Of a stretch of 51,167 bases of DNA, positions 40,690 through 51,167 are shown piece by piece. The stretch is from the NCBI RefSeq assembly GCF_004614165.1, contig NZ_SPVG01000178.1, positions 1 through 51,167 of the forward strand, in the 5' to 3' direction. Under the pieces are notes generated by a model. It saw only the letters and a list, made by a program, of their open reading frames with translations, was not told where the DNA came from and ran no database searches. This DNA comes from Duganella callida (lineage in GTDB: Bacteria > Pseudomonadota > Gammaproteobacteria > Burkholderiales > Burkholderiaceae_D). The translations under genes and the position numbers were made by a program. Numbering within the stretch: position 1 is the stretch's first letter; the number at the start of each line of letters is the position of its first letter.

Positions 40690-41718
40690 TCAGCCCTTGG
40701 CGCCCTTGGCCGGCGGCGGGAGTGGCATGGGCGCAACTTGCGCCTGGCCGTCGGCGACGTAACAGCTGAGCAGGTGGCGCGGCGCGGCGCTCACCAGCTC
40801 CGAACTCAGCGTGTTGTAATAGCCGCAGTCGGCCAGTTCCAGGTCGATGGTGTACTGCACCAGGTGATTGGCGGCCTGCACGGCGACGATGCGCTCGCTG
40901 CGCGCCTTGCGCTCGTCCGGCTTGCGCAGGCGCGGCGCGCTGCCTTCGAAATAGCGGATCAGCGCCGCCTCGATCATGTCGGCGCGTTCGGCCTGCAGCG
41001 CCTCGGCCGCCTGCGGATGAGCGTTGTGCGGCAGGGCGGCCGGATCGCCGTCGGCGCCGCTGACCGCCACCTCGGTGCCGATCACCAGCAGCAGGATGTC
41101 GTAATCCATGCCGTACTGGGCGCGCAGCTTGTGCATGGCCGGCAGTCGGCCCTTGCCCAGGCGCCGCTCGGGATCGCGGGTCTGGCCGACGTAGTGCACC
41201 ACGCTGGCGTGCTTCAGCGTGTGGCCGTAGGTGCGCAGCAGGTCGTGCACCGAATACACCTCCAGGTGGCCGCCCCAGTTCAGGCTGATGAAGCTGTCGG
41301 TCAGCGTCACGGTCGGCTTTTTCATGGTGGCGGCGAACGGCACCTTGAGCTCGATGGTGATGTTTTCGCGGCTCTGGCTGGCGCCCATCAGCAGCGGCAG
41401 CGTCAGCCGCAGCGAGAAGAAGCCCCATTGCACCACGCCGGTCAGGTCGAAGCGCACGCGCGGCCGCGTCACGGCCAGGAAGATGTGCGGCTTCTCGGCC
41501 GTGGCTTCCAGCTCGAACTGCATGCGCCGCATGTAGCGGCCGATGGGGTCGTTGATGTCCGGCTTGTCGGCGAAGCCGGCGGTCAGGTCGTACCAGTGGT
41601 AGCGGGCGTCGGCCACGCGCACCATCCAGCTTTGCGGCGCGCCGCCGCCGTGCAGGGGCAGGGCGGCGAGGGCGGCGGAGGGCTGCGGGGTCTGGGCAGC
41701 TGGTTCAGAAAAACTCAT
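40690..41718 (-). CDS. Hypothetical protein, GIY-YIG-like motif, paralogue of 39488-40585
   Basis: 342 residues from ATG 41718 (GGGAG 5 bases upstream). The same blocks as in the neighbour: SWMVRVADARYHWYDLTAGF, YVGQTRDPERRLGKGRL, and AALIRYFEGSAPRLRKPDERKA. The pair evidently arose by tandem duplication. A GIY-YIG-like module would suggest nuclease or nucleic-acid handling, but the catalytic Arg and Glu cannot be aligned with certainty. Confidence 0.7.
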   Translation of the reverse strand: MSFSEPAAQTPQPSAALAALPLHGGGAPQSWMVRVADARYHWYDLTAGFADKPDINDPIGRYMRRMQFELEATAEKPHIFLAVTRPRVRFDLTGVVQWGFFSLRLTLPLLMGASQSRENITIELKVPFAATMKKPTVTLTDSFISLNWGGHLEVYSVHDLLRTYGHTLKHASVVHYVGQTRDPERRLGKGRLPAMHKLRAQYGMDYDILLLVIGTEVAVSGADGDPAALPHNAHPQAAEALQAERADMIEAALIRYFEGSAPRLRKPDERKARSERIVAVQAANHLVQYTIDLELADCGYYNTLSSELVSAAPRHLLSCYVADGQAQVAPMPLPPPAKGAKG

Positions 41719-41815
41719 GATGCTCCCGGTGGAAACGGTTGGGGTACTAAGCAATCATGTGAAGACTATACTGAATGTATCCGTGCGGCAATAAAATTAT
41801 GGTGACAGGTTGCGT

Positions 41816-42505
41816 TTACGCCGCCAACACGCGGCCGGCCAGCGCCTGCCGCAACAGCGCCAGCAGGTCGTCCGGGTGCTGGCACAGGTAGTCGGCGTTC
41901 CAGGCCAGCGGCTCGGTGGCGCCGCAATAGCCCCAGCCGCAGGCGATGGTCGGCATGCCGGCGGCCTGGCCGGCCAGGATGTCGCGCAGATCGTCGCCGG
42001 CGTACCAGCACTGTGCCGGCGCCAGGTTGAGGCGGCGCGCGGCTTCCAGCAGCGGCGCCGGGTGCGGCTTGGCGTGCGGCGTGGTGTCGCCCGAAATCGC
42101 GCAGGCCGCGTGATCCAGGCCGATCTGCGGCAGCAGCGGATCGGTGAAACGCATCGGCTTGTTGGTGACGATGCCCCACTGCAGCCCGGCCGCCTCGATC
42201 CCGGCCAGCAGCGCGGGGACGCCATCGAACAGCGCGGTATGCACGGCGATGGCCGCGGCGTAATTGCTGAAGAAGCCCAGGCGCAGCTCCTCGTAGCCGG
42301 CATCCTCCGGCTTGAGGCCGAACGACGCGCCTATCATGCCGCGCGCGCCGGCCGAGGCGGTGGGGCGCAGCACGTCATAGGCGGTGGGTTCCAGGCCGCG
42401 CACGCTGCGCAGCAGGTTGACGGCGGCGGCCAGGTCGGGCGCGGTGTCGGCCAGGGTACCATCGAGATCGAACAGGATGGCGCGCGGCGGAGGCAGCATG
42501 GTCAT
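41816..42505 (-). CDS. gph: Phosphoglycolate phosphatase (HAD family)
   Basis: 229 residues. The HAD motif I is ILFDLDGTLADTAPDL, motif II WGIVTNKP, and motifs III and IV are KPHPAPLLEA and WYAGDDLRDI. It removes phosphate from 2-phosphoglycolate formed in DNA repair or photorespiration-like reactions. It follows ubiG after only 4 bases, a usual pairing in Burkholderiales, so it is probably co-transcribed with ubiG. Confidence 0.9.
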   Translation of the reverse strand: MTMLPPPRAILFDLDGTLADTAPDLAAAVNLLRSVRGLEPTAYDVLRPTASAGARGMIGASFGLKPEDAGYEELRLGFFSNYAAAIAVHTALFDGVPALLAGIEAAGLQWGIVTNKPMRFTDPLLPQIGLDHAACAISGDTTPHAKPHPAPLLEAARRLNLAPAQCWYAGDDLRDILAGQAAGMPTIACGWGYCGATEPLAWNADYLCQHPDDLLALLRQALAGRVLAA

Positions 42506-42509
42506 GGCT

Positions 42510-43205
42510 TTACAAAGGGCGGCGCGCGGCCACCAGGTAATTGACGCTGGTGTCGTCGTTGAGCGAATAAATTTTGGTCAGCGGGTTGTAGCCCATGCCC
42601 TTGAAGCCCTGCACCTCCAGCCCGGCGCTGCGGATGAACTGCGACAGCTCGGACGGCGTGATGAACTTGTCGTAGTCGTGGGTGCCTTTCGGCAGCAGGC
42701 GCAGCACGTATTCGGCGCCGATCACGGCAAACAGATACGCCTTCGGATTGCGGTTCAGGGTCGAGAAGAACACATGACCGCCCGGCTTGACCAGCGCCGC
42801 GCAGGCGCGCACGATGGCGGCCGGATCGGGCACGTGTTCGAGCATTTCCATGCAGGTCACCACATCGTACTGGTCCGGCTCCTGGGCCGCCATCTCCTCG
42901 GCGGCGATCAGCTTGTAGCGCACCTGCACGCCCGATTCCAGCGAATGCAGATCGGCCACCTTCAGCGCCTTCTCGCCGAGGTCGATGCCGGTGACGGTGG
43001 CGCCCCTGCGCGCCATCGACTCGCTGAGGATGCCGCCGCCGCAGCCGATGTCGATCACGTTCTTGCCGGCCAGCGGCGCGCGCGCGTTGATCCATTCCAG
43101 GCGCAGCGGATTAATTTCGTGCAGCGGACGGAACTCGGAGGTCGGATCCCACCAGCGGTGCGCGAGTTCGGAAAATTTTTGCAGTTCTAATGGATCGGCG
43201 TTCAT
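42510..43205 (-). CDS. ubiG: Ubiquinone biosynthesis O-methyltransferase
   Basis: 231 residues with the UbiG signatures [56 protein letters not shown] (SAM motif I), [11 protein letters not shown] and [23 protein letters not shown]. It performs both O-methylations of ubiquinone synthesis at the cytosolic side of the membrane. Same direction and 4 bases upstream of gph. Confidence 0.95.
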   Translation of the reverse strand: MNADPLELQKFSELAHRWWDPTSEFRPLHEINPLRLEWINARAPLAGKNVIDIGCGGGILSESMARRGATVTGIDLGEKALKVADLHSLESGVQVRYKLIAAEEMAAQEPDQYDVVTCMEMLEHVPDPAAIVRACAALVKPGGHVFFSTLNRNPKAYLFAVIGAEYVLRLLPKGTHDYDKFITPSELSQFIRSAGLEVQGFKGMGYNPLTKIYSLNDDTSVNYLVAARRPL

Positions 43206-43243
43206 GGTGTCGGTGATAAAAACGATGGCATATTCTACCGCAT

Positions 43244-43270
43244 AAAAAAACCCCGCCGCAGCGGGGTTTT
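43244..43270 (-). terminator. Terminator downstream of ompA
   Basis: CCCCGC/GCGGGG stem with T run on the minus strand; separates ompA from ubiG. Confidence 0.85.
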
Positions 43271-43290
43271 GCGTGCGTCAGCGCAGCCGA

Positions 43291-44004
43291 TTACTTGCTG
43301 GTGCCGACCACTTCGATTTCTACGCGACGGTTCTTGGCGCGGCCTTCGGCGGTCTTGTTGTCCGCCACTGGCTGCTTCTCGCCCTTGCCTTCGGTGTACA
43401 CGCGGTTGGCTTCCACACCTTTGGAGATGATGTAAGCCTTGACCGCTTCGGCACGACGTACCGACAGCTTCTGGTTGTACTCGTCGGTGCCCACCGAGTC
43501 GGTGTGGCCGACGGCGATGATCACTTCCAGGTTGATCGAACCCAGTTTCGAGGTCAGATCGTCCAGCTTGGCTTTGCCTTCAGGCTTCAGCACGGCTTTG
43601 TCGAAGTCGAAGAAGGCGTCGGCGGCGAAGCTGACCTTCTGTGCGGTCGGCACAGGGGCCGGCGCTGGAGCCGGGGCCGGCGCGGCAGGCGCTGGTGCGG
43701 CTGGCGGTGGTGGCGGCGGCGGCGCCACGCACTTGCCGTTTTCCAGCTTCTCTGGTTCGACGCAGATCGGCAGATCGCAGCCTGGCACGGCGTCCGCCGG
43801 GGTCCAGTAGCCGGTGCGCCAGCACAGGCCGAACGGGTCGCGTGCGATGATGCCGCGCGCATCCTGCAGGTAGGCGCTCTTCGGGGTCGGCGCCTTGATG
43901 TCCTGGGTGACTGGCGCGTACGGTGGCGCGGTAGGCGCGGTCTGGGCGATGGCCGAACCGGCAAATGCAGCCGAGATGGCCAGCATCGAAATCAGTTTTT
44001 TCAT
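43291..44004 (-). CDS. OmpA family outer-membrane protein
   Basis: 237 residues. Signal peptide (MLAISAAFAGSAIAQ) and a Pro/Ala-rich linker (about 95-125) precede an OmpA/MotB C-terminal peptidoglycan-binding domain: SFAADAFFDFDKAVLKPEGKAKL, VGHTDSVGTDEYNQKLSVRRAEAVKAYI and NRRVEIEVVG. The N-terminal part is short and has two Cys pairs (GLCWRTG, GCDLPICVEP), not a full eight-strand barrel. It anchors the outer membrane to the cell wall. The AAGGAAG site lies just upstream. Confidence 0.9.
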   Translation of the reverse strand: MKKLISMLAISAAFAGSAIAQTAPTAPPYAPVTQDIKAPTPKSAYLQDARGIIARDPFGLCWRTGYWTPADAVPGCDLPICVEPEKLENGKCVAPPPPPPPAAPAPAAPAPAPAPAPVPTAQKVSFAADAFFDFDKAVLKPEGKAKLDDLTSKLGSINLEVIIAVGHTDSVGTDEYNQKLSVRRAEAVKAYIISKGVEANRVYTEGKGEKQPVADNKTAEGRAKNRRVEIEVVGTSK

Positions 44005-44413
44005 ATTTTTCTTCCTTTCGGGGGTGATATCTATCTGCAGAAAACTGCGCGACGCGTTCTTTGCGTGGGGCGAATTCTACCACGCAGGGGCGTCACGGCC
44101 GTTTTCCGCTTGCGAATCAAGCAATTGACTTCTCGTCCATTTTGCCACAAGCGATTCCGGTCGTTTAAAGGGCGCCAACCGCGCGCCGTTCGGCATCCAA
44201 CCAAAATGTTGTTTTGTTGCAACGTGATTGTCGATAATAATTGAGTAATGTGTCATGAATATTACAAGTTGTTACCGTGCGGCGATCCCTGCAACACCGC
44301 ATGAATGCTGGCTGGGCCGCAAAATCCGCTGGTGGCCGTGCGCGCATGCTAAAATCGTACGCTTGCCTGTCTCTTGGGAGAGGCTTAATAAACCACAGTA
44401 AAACGACCCGCCA
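44005..44413. other. Divergent promoter region of ompA and gyrA
   Basis: 409 bases without a gene. It must hold the promoters of ompA (left) and gyrA (right). AT-rich around 44200-44270; no clear operator or further RNA was recognised. Confidence 0.5.
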
Positions 44414-47056
<2,643 letters not shown>

Positions 47057-47081
47057 AGCGGCGGACGCCAGTCCGTCAGCG

Positions 47082-47130
47082 CGGGGCCAGGTTTGCCGTA
47101 CCATACGGCGGGACTGGCCCCGTTTTTATT
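47082..47130 (+). terminator. Terminator behind gyrA
   Basis: CGGGGCCAG/CTGGCCCCG stem enclosing a second stem GCCGTA/TACGGC, then a T run. Confidence 0.85.
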
Positions 47131-47144
47131 TGGAGGTGTTCAAG

Positions 47145-47687
47145 ATGAAGAAAATCGTAGCCTCGTTGTTCACTGCGGTGGCCCTGGTCTGCGCCGCGCC
47201 GGCCATGGCGCAGCAAGCGCAGCCCGATCCGGCCGCCGTCGCCGCCGCCAAGGACTTGTTCGACTCGATGAACTACCGCGCCGTCATGCACGGCATGATG
47301 CAGCAGATGGCGCAGGGACTGGCCGGCTCGATGCGCGCCGGCGCCACCGCCGCCATCAACAACAACGCCAAGCTGAGCGCCGAGGAAAAGCAGAAGGCGC
47401 TGGCCAAGATGGAAGCCGACCTGCCGGCCGCCGTCAACACCATGCAGACGGTGATGAACGATCCTGGCATGATCGACGAGATCATCGACCAGACGGTGCC
47501 GATCTACGCGCGCAATTTCAGCGCCGATGAGCTCAAGCAGATCGCCGCCTTCTACCGCACGCCGGTGGGGCAGAAGATGCTGGCCAACATGCCCAAGCTG
47601 ATGGGCGAGGGCATGCAGGTGGGGCAGCAGATCGTCGCGCGCCGTCTCGGTCCCATGCTGCAGAAGGCGCAGCAGGAACAGAAATAA
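47145..47687 (+). CDS. Exported DUF2059 family protein
   Basis: 180 residues from ATG 47145 (GGAGG 8 bases upstream). Signal peptide (LFTAVALVCAAPAMAQ) and a helical periplasmic domain: DELKQIAAFYRTPVGQKMLANMPKLMGEGMQVGQQIV is the DUF2059 core. Biochemical role unknown. Its position between gyrA and serC is common in this group of bacteria. Confidence 0.85.
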   Translation: MKKIVASLFTAVALVCAAPAMAQQAQPDPAAVAAAKDLFDSMNYRAVMHGMMQQMAQGLAGSMRAGATAAINNNAKLSAEEKQKALAKMEADLPAAVNTMQTVMNDPGMIDEIIDQTVPIYARNFSADELKQIAAFYRTPVGQKMLANMPKLMGEGMQVGQQIVARRLGPMLQKAQQEQK

Positions 47688-47705
47688 TCACACTCAAGGA
47701 ACGCA

Positions 47706-48809
47706 ATGACTCAGATCTACAATTTCTCCGCCGGCCCTGCCGTCCTGCCGAAAGAGGTGCTGGCGCAAGCCGCCGCCGAAATGCTGGACTGGCACGGCAG
47801 CGGCATGTCGGTGATGGAGATGAGCCACCGCGGACCGGAATTCATATCGATTTACAAGGCGGCCGAGCGCGACCTGCGCGAGCTGCTGGCAGTACCGGAC
47901 AATTACAAGATCCTGTTCATGCAGGGCGGCGGTCTGTCGCAGAACGCCCTGATTCCGTTGAATCTGCTGGGCCACAAGCCCGACGGCGCGACGATCGATT
48001 TTATCCACACCGGTTCGTGGTCGGACAAATCCATCAAGGAAGCGCGCAAGTACGCGCATGTGAACGTGGCCGCCTCGTCGACCACGGCGGTGCCGCCGCA
48101 GGCCGAATGGCGGCTCACGCCCGGCGCGGCCTACCTGCACATGTGCACCAACGAGACCATCGGCGGCGTCGAATACGATGTCAGCGGCAATCAGCCGGAT
48201 GCCGGCGACCCGCGCCTGGCCGGCGTGCCGCTGGTGGCCGACATGTCCTCGCACATTCTGTCGCGCGTGATCGACGTGTCGAAATTCGGCGTGATCTTCG
48301 CCGGCGCGCAGAAGAACATCGGCCCGGCCGGCGTCACCATCGTCATCATCCGCGACGACTTGCTGGGCAAGGCGCTGCCGGTCTGCCCGTCGGCCTTCGA
48401 CTTCAAGCTGGTGGCCGACAACGAATCGATGTACAACACGCCGCCCACCTACGGCATCTACATCGCCGGCCTGGTGTTCCAGTGGCTCAAGCGCCAGGGC
48501 GGCGTGGCCGAGATGGAGCGCCGCGCCATCGCCAAGGCGGCGCTGCTGTACCACGCTCTGGACCACAACGACTTCTACGAAACCCGCGTGGCGAAATCCA
48601 GCCGCTCGCGCATGAACGTGCCTTTCTACCTGAAGGACGAAAGCAGGAACGAAGCATTCCTGGCCGGCGCCAAGGCGCGCGGCCTGCTGCAACTGAAGGG
48701 CCACAAGTCCGTCGGCGGTATGCGCGCATCGATTTATAACGCGATGCCTATCGAGGGCGTGCAAGCGCTCGTAGACTACCTGAACGAATTCGCTGCCCAA
48801 CAAAGATGA
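47706..48809 (+). CDS. serC: Phosphoserine aminotransferase
   Basis: 367 residues, fold type I aminotransferase making phosphoserine (serine and pyridoxine synthesis). N-terminal FSAGPAVLP and ISHRGPEF-like (MSHRGPEF) motifs and the PLP lysine in [12 protein letters not shown] are typical. It overlaps pheA by 4 bases, so the aromatic/serine/histidine group serC-pheA-hisC-tyrA is probably an operon. Confidence 0.95.
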   Translation: MTQIYNFSAGPAVLPKEVLAQAAAEMLDWHGSGMSVMEMSHRGPEFISIYKAAERDLRELLAVPDNYKILFMQGGGLSQNALIPLNLLGHKPDGATIDFIHTGSWSDKSIKEARKYAHVNVAASSTTAVPPQAEWRLTPGAAYLHMCTNETIGGVEYDVSGNQPDAGDPRLAGVPLVADMSSHILSRVIDVSKFGVIFAGAQKNIGPAGVTIVIIRDDLLGKALPVCPSAFDFKLVADNESMYNTPPTYGIYIAGLVFQWLKRQGGVAEMERRAIAKAALLYHALDHNDFYETRVAKSSRSRMNVPFYLKDESRNEAFLAGAKARGLLQLKGHKSVGGMRASIYNAMPIEGVQALVDYLNEFAAQQR

Positions 48810-49879
48810 ACGACAAACTGAAACCCTTGCGCGAAAAGATCGATGCCATCGATGCGCAAATCCTCGACCTGCTGAACCAGCGCGCGCAAGTGGCGCAGGA
48901 AGTGGGTCACGTCAAGGCGGAAACCGGCGCGCCCGTGTTCCGTCCCGAACGCGAAGCGCAGGTGCTGCGCGGCGTCGCCGAACGCAATCCCGGCCCGATG
49001 GGCAATGCCGAGCTGCAGACCATCTGGCGCGAAATCATGTCCGCCTGCCGCTCGCTGGAAAAGCGCGTCACCGTGGCCTTCCTCGGCCCGGCCGGCACCT
49101 ACAGCGAACAGGCGGTGTACCAGCAGTTCGGCACTGCCGTCGATGTGCTGCCTTGCTCGTCCATCGACGAAGTATTCCGCGCCACCGAGGCGGGCACCGC
49201 GGAATTCGGTGTGGTGCCGGTCGAGAATTCGACCGAGGGCGCCATCGGCCGCACGCTGGACCTGCTGCTGCATACGCCGCTGACCATCAGCGGCGAGGTG
49301 TCGATCGCCGTGCGTCACAGCCTGCTGACCGCCACCGGCAACATGGACGGCGTGAAGGTGATCTGCGCCCACGCGCAGGCGCTGGCCCAGTGCCAGATCT
49401 GGCTGAACAACAATTACCCGGACATCGAACGCCGCGCGGTATCGTCGAATGCGGAAGCGGCCATCATGGCGCGCGACGACAAGACCATCGCTGCGATTGC
49501 CGGCGAGCGCGCCGGCGTGCGCTACTCGCTGGGCACGGTGAAGGCCAACATCCAGGACGACCCGCACAACCGCACGCGCTTCGCCGTGATCGGCTCGCTG
49601 CAGCCCGGCCCGTCGGGCGACGACCGCACCTCGCTGGCGCTGGCCGCGCCGCACAAGGCCGGCTCCATCTACCGCCTGCTTGGATCGCTGGCGCAGCATG
49701 GCGTGTCGATGACGCGCTTCGAATCGCGGCCGGCGCGCACCGGCACCTGGGAATACTACTTCTACGTCGACGTGCAGGGCCACATCCAGGATGAGGCGGT
49801 GGCCAGGGCGTTGGCGGAATTGCAGGGCAACGCCGCCTTCTTCAAGATGCTGGGCTCCTACCCGGTGAGCCTGACCTGA
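48806..49879 (+). CDS. pheA: Bifunctional chorismate mutase/prephenate dehydratase
   Basis: 357 residues. Residues about 1-90 form the AroQ chorismate mutase ([28 protein letters not shown]), about 90-270 the prephenate dehydratase ([40 protein letters not shown]) and about 275-355 the ACT regulatory domain with [17 protein letters not shown]. It makes phenylpyruvate from chorismate and is normally inhibited by phenylalanine. Confidence 0.96.
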   Translation: MNDKLKPLREKIDAIDAQILDLLNQRAQVAQEVGHVKAETGAPVFRPEREAQVLRGVAERNPGPMGNAELQTIWREIMSACRSLEKRVTVAFLGPAGTYSEQAVYQQFGTAVDVLPCSSIDEVFRATEAGTAEFGVVPVENSTEGAIGRTLDLLLHTPLTISGEVSIAVRHSLLTATGNMDGVKVICAHAQALAQCQIWLNNNYPDIERRAVSSNAEAAIMARDDKTIAAIAGERAGVRYSLGTVKANIQDDPHNRTRFAVIGSLQPGPSGDDRTSLALAAPHKAGSIYRLLGSLAQHGVSMTRFESRPARTGTWEYYFYVDVQGHIQDEAVARALAELQGNAAFFKMLGSYPVSLT

Positions 49880-49896
49880 TAACAAAGAGAGACACT

Positions 49897-51006
49897 ATGA
49901 GCAAGAACTACGGTCCGGAATACGTCCGCGCCATCGCCCCTTACCAGGCCGGCAAACCGATCGCGGAAGTCGCGCGCGAGTTCGGCCTGGATGAGGCCAA
50001 GATCGTCAAACTGGCATCGAACGAGAACCCGTTCGGCGTGCCGGAATCGGCAAAGCAGGCCATGGCCGCCGCCGTGGCGGAGCTGGGGCGCTACCCGGAC
50101 GCCAATGGCTTCGACCTGAAAGGCGCGCTGTCGCAGCGTTATGACGTGCCGGCTGACTGGATCACGCTGGGCAACGGCTCCAACGACATCCTGGAAATCG
50201 CCGCGCATGCCTTCGTGGAGCGCGGCCAGTCCATCGTCTATGCGCAGTATTCGTTCGCGGTGTACGCGCTGGCGACGCAGGGCATCGGCGCGCAGCACAT
50301 CGTGGTGCCGGCCAAGGCGCACGGCCACGACCTGCCGGCCATGCTGGCGGCGATCCGCGACGACACCCGTCTGGTGTTCATCGCCAACCCGAACAACCCG
50401 ACCGGCACCTTCATCCCGGCGGCCGAGATCGAAGGGTTCCTGTCCAAGGTACCGGCCCATGTGGTGGTGGTGCTGGACGAGGCCTACAACGAATTTCTGG
50501 CCGAAGAAAACCAGTTCGAGTCGGCGGCCTGGGTCAAGAAGTATCCCAACCTGCTGGTGTCGCGCACCTTCTCCAAGGCGTATGGCCTGGCGGGATTGCG
50601 CGTCGGCTTCGCGATTGCGCAGCCGGCGCTGACGGATCTGATGAACCGCATCCGCCAGCCGTTCAACGTCAACTCGCTGGCGCAGGCGGCGGCGATCGCT
50701 GCGCTGAACGACAGGGAATTCCTGGCCAAGGGCGCGGACAACAACCGCGCCGGCTACGAACAGCTGGTGGCGGCGTTCGACAAACTGGGGCTGGAGTACG
50801 TGCCTTCGTACGGCAACTTCGTGCTGGTGAAAGTCGGCGACGATGCCGGCGCCGGCGCGCGCATCAACCTGGCATTGCTGAAGCAGGGCGTGATCGTGCG
50901 CCCGGTCGGCAACTACGGTCTGCATGAATGGCTGCGCATCTCGATCGGCCTGCCGGAAGAGAACGAAGTATTCATCGAAGCCCTGACCCACGCGCTGGCG
51001 GAGTAA
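49897..51006 (+). CDS. hisC: Histidinol-phosphate aminotransferase
   Basis: 369 residues, PLP fold type I: YPDANGFDLKGAL, LGNGSNDILEIAAHAFVERGQS, NPNNPTGTFIP, and the PLP lysine in SRTFSKAYGLAGLRVGF. In this operon it may serve aromatic as well as histidine synthesis, as HisC2 proteins do. AGAGAG lies upstream. tyrA begins directly after its stop codon. Confidence 0.93.
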   Translation: MSKNYGPEYVRAIAPYQAGKPIAEVAREFGLDEAKIVKLASNENPFGVPESAKQAMAAAVAELGRYPDANGFDLKGALSQRYDVPADWITLGNGSNDILEIAAHAFVERGQSIVYAQYSFAVYALATQGIGAQHIVVPAKAHGHDLPAMLAAIRDDTRLVFIANPNNPTGTFIPAAEIEGFLSKVPAHVVVVLDEAYNEFLAEENQFESAAWVKKYPNLLVSRTFSKAYGLAGLRVGFAIAQPALTDLMNRIRQPFNVNSLAQAAAIAALNDREFLAKGADNNRAGYEQLVAAFDKLGLEYVPSYGNFVLVKVGDDAGAGARINLALLKQGVIVRPVGNYGLHEWLRISIGLPEENEVFIEALTHALAE

Positions 51007-51167
51007 ATGCTGAACAAAGTTCTCATCTTCGGCGTGGGCTTGATCGGCGGCTCGTTCGCGCGCGCGCTCAGGCAGGCGGGCTTGGTGCGGACCATCGTCG
51101 GCATCGACCGCTCGCCGGCCTCGCTGGCGCGGGCGCTGGAGCTGGGCCTCATCGACGTGGCCGGCCC
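51007..51167 (+). CDS. tyrA: Prephenate dehydrogenase, N-terminal part (cut by window end)
   Basis: 53 visible residues begin with a dinucleotide-binding fold, KVLIFGVGLIGGSFARALRQ (GxGxxGxS), then the acidic VGIDRS end of strand 2. With the pheA-hisC context this is the start of prephenate dehydrogenase. The gene starts one base after the hisC stop and runs out of the window. Confidence 0.9.
   Translation, partial: MLNKVLIFGVGLIGGSFARALRQAGLVRTIVGIDRSPASLARALELGLIDVAG

Overview
The window looks like a chromosome segment of a betaproteobacterium of the Oxalobacteraceae type (Massilia, Duganella, Rugamonas or Janthinobacterium). I base this on the GC-rich coding regions, the block gph-ubiG-ompA facing gyrA-(DUF2059)-serC-pheA-hisC-tyrA, a PEP-CTERM exported protein, and many NodD/LysR-type regulators. 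The genus is an inference; the gene families and order are read from the sequence.

Layout. (1) 1-15867 is chromosomal backbone: a truncated Ala/Pro-rich membrane protein, an aminotransferase, FliT-like and HDOD proteins, a methyltransferase, CsbD, an S9 peptidase, a MATE exporter, a beta/gamma-crystallin-like protein, cbpA-cbpM, a LysR/azoreductase divergent pair, an amidase-like hydrolase with pncB, and small stress or regulatory genes. (2) 16048-16407 is a tmRNA gene (ssrA, tag ANDNSYALAA). (3) 16388-33269 is a composite genomic island inserted in the 3' end of ssrA. A perfect 22-bp repeat of the ssrA end bounds it (16388-16409 and 33248-33269), and a degenerate third copy sits at 28309-28327. 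The island therefore reads as two tandem elements, each with an integrase next to its left att copy. The second integrase is broken and fused to an IS256-type transposase tail. (4) 33270-51167 is backbone again: a PEP-CTERM protein, LysR, MFS, a self-contained ECF41 sigma factor regulon with three near-identical promoters, two tandem paralogues of unknown function, then gph, ubiG, ompA, gyrA, serC, pheA, hisC and the start of tyrA.

Element 1 (16410-28327) carries an integrase, an HNH nuclease, a GC-rich highly structured non-coding stretch in front of a catalytic-domain-only tyrosine recombinase, a CAP-domain lipoprotein, a controller-protein gene with C-box-like operators in front of a Dam-like methyltransferase / four-helix membrane protein / DGQHR protein operon, and a P2-gpA-like HUH replication protein with an AlpA-like regulator. 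Element 2 (28328-33269) carries an AT-rich two-gene operon: a reverse transcriptase of the Abi/UG (defence RT) kind translationally coupled to a stand-alone family A DNA polymerase-like protein. A multi-hairpin non-coding segment lies just upstream of the RT.

The strongest candidates for an undescribed system are the RT + PolA-like operon with its adjacent structured segment, the C-box-controlled methyltransferase-membrane-DGQHR operon, and the structured RNA/recombinase locus. None of these functions can be proved from sequence alone. No CRISPR array and no tRNA gene other than the tmRNA were seen.
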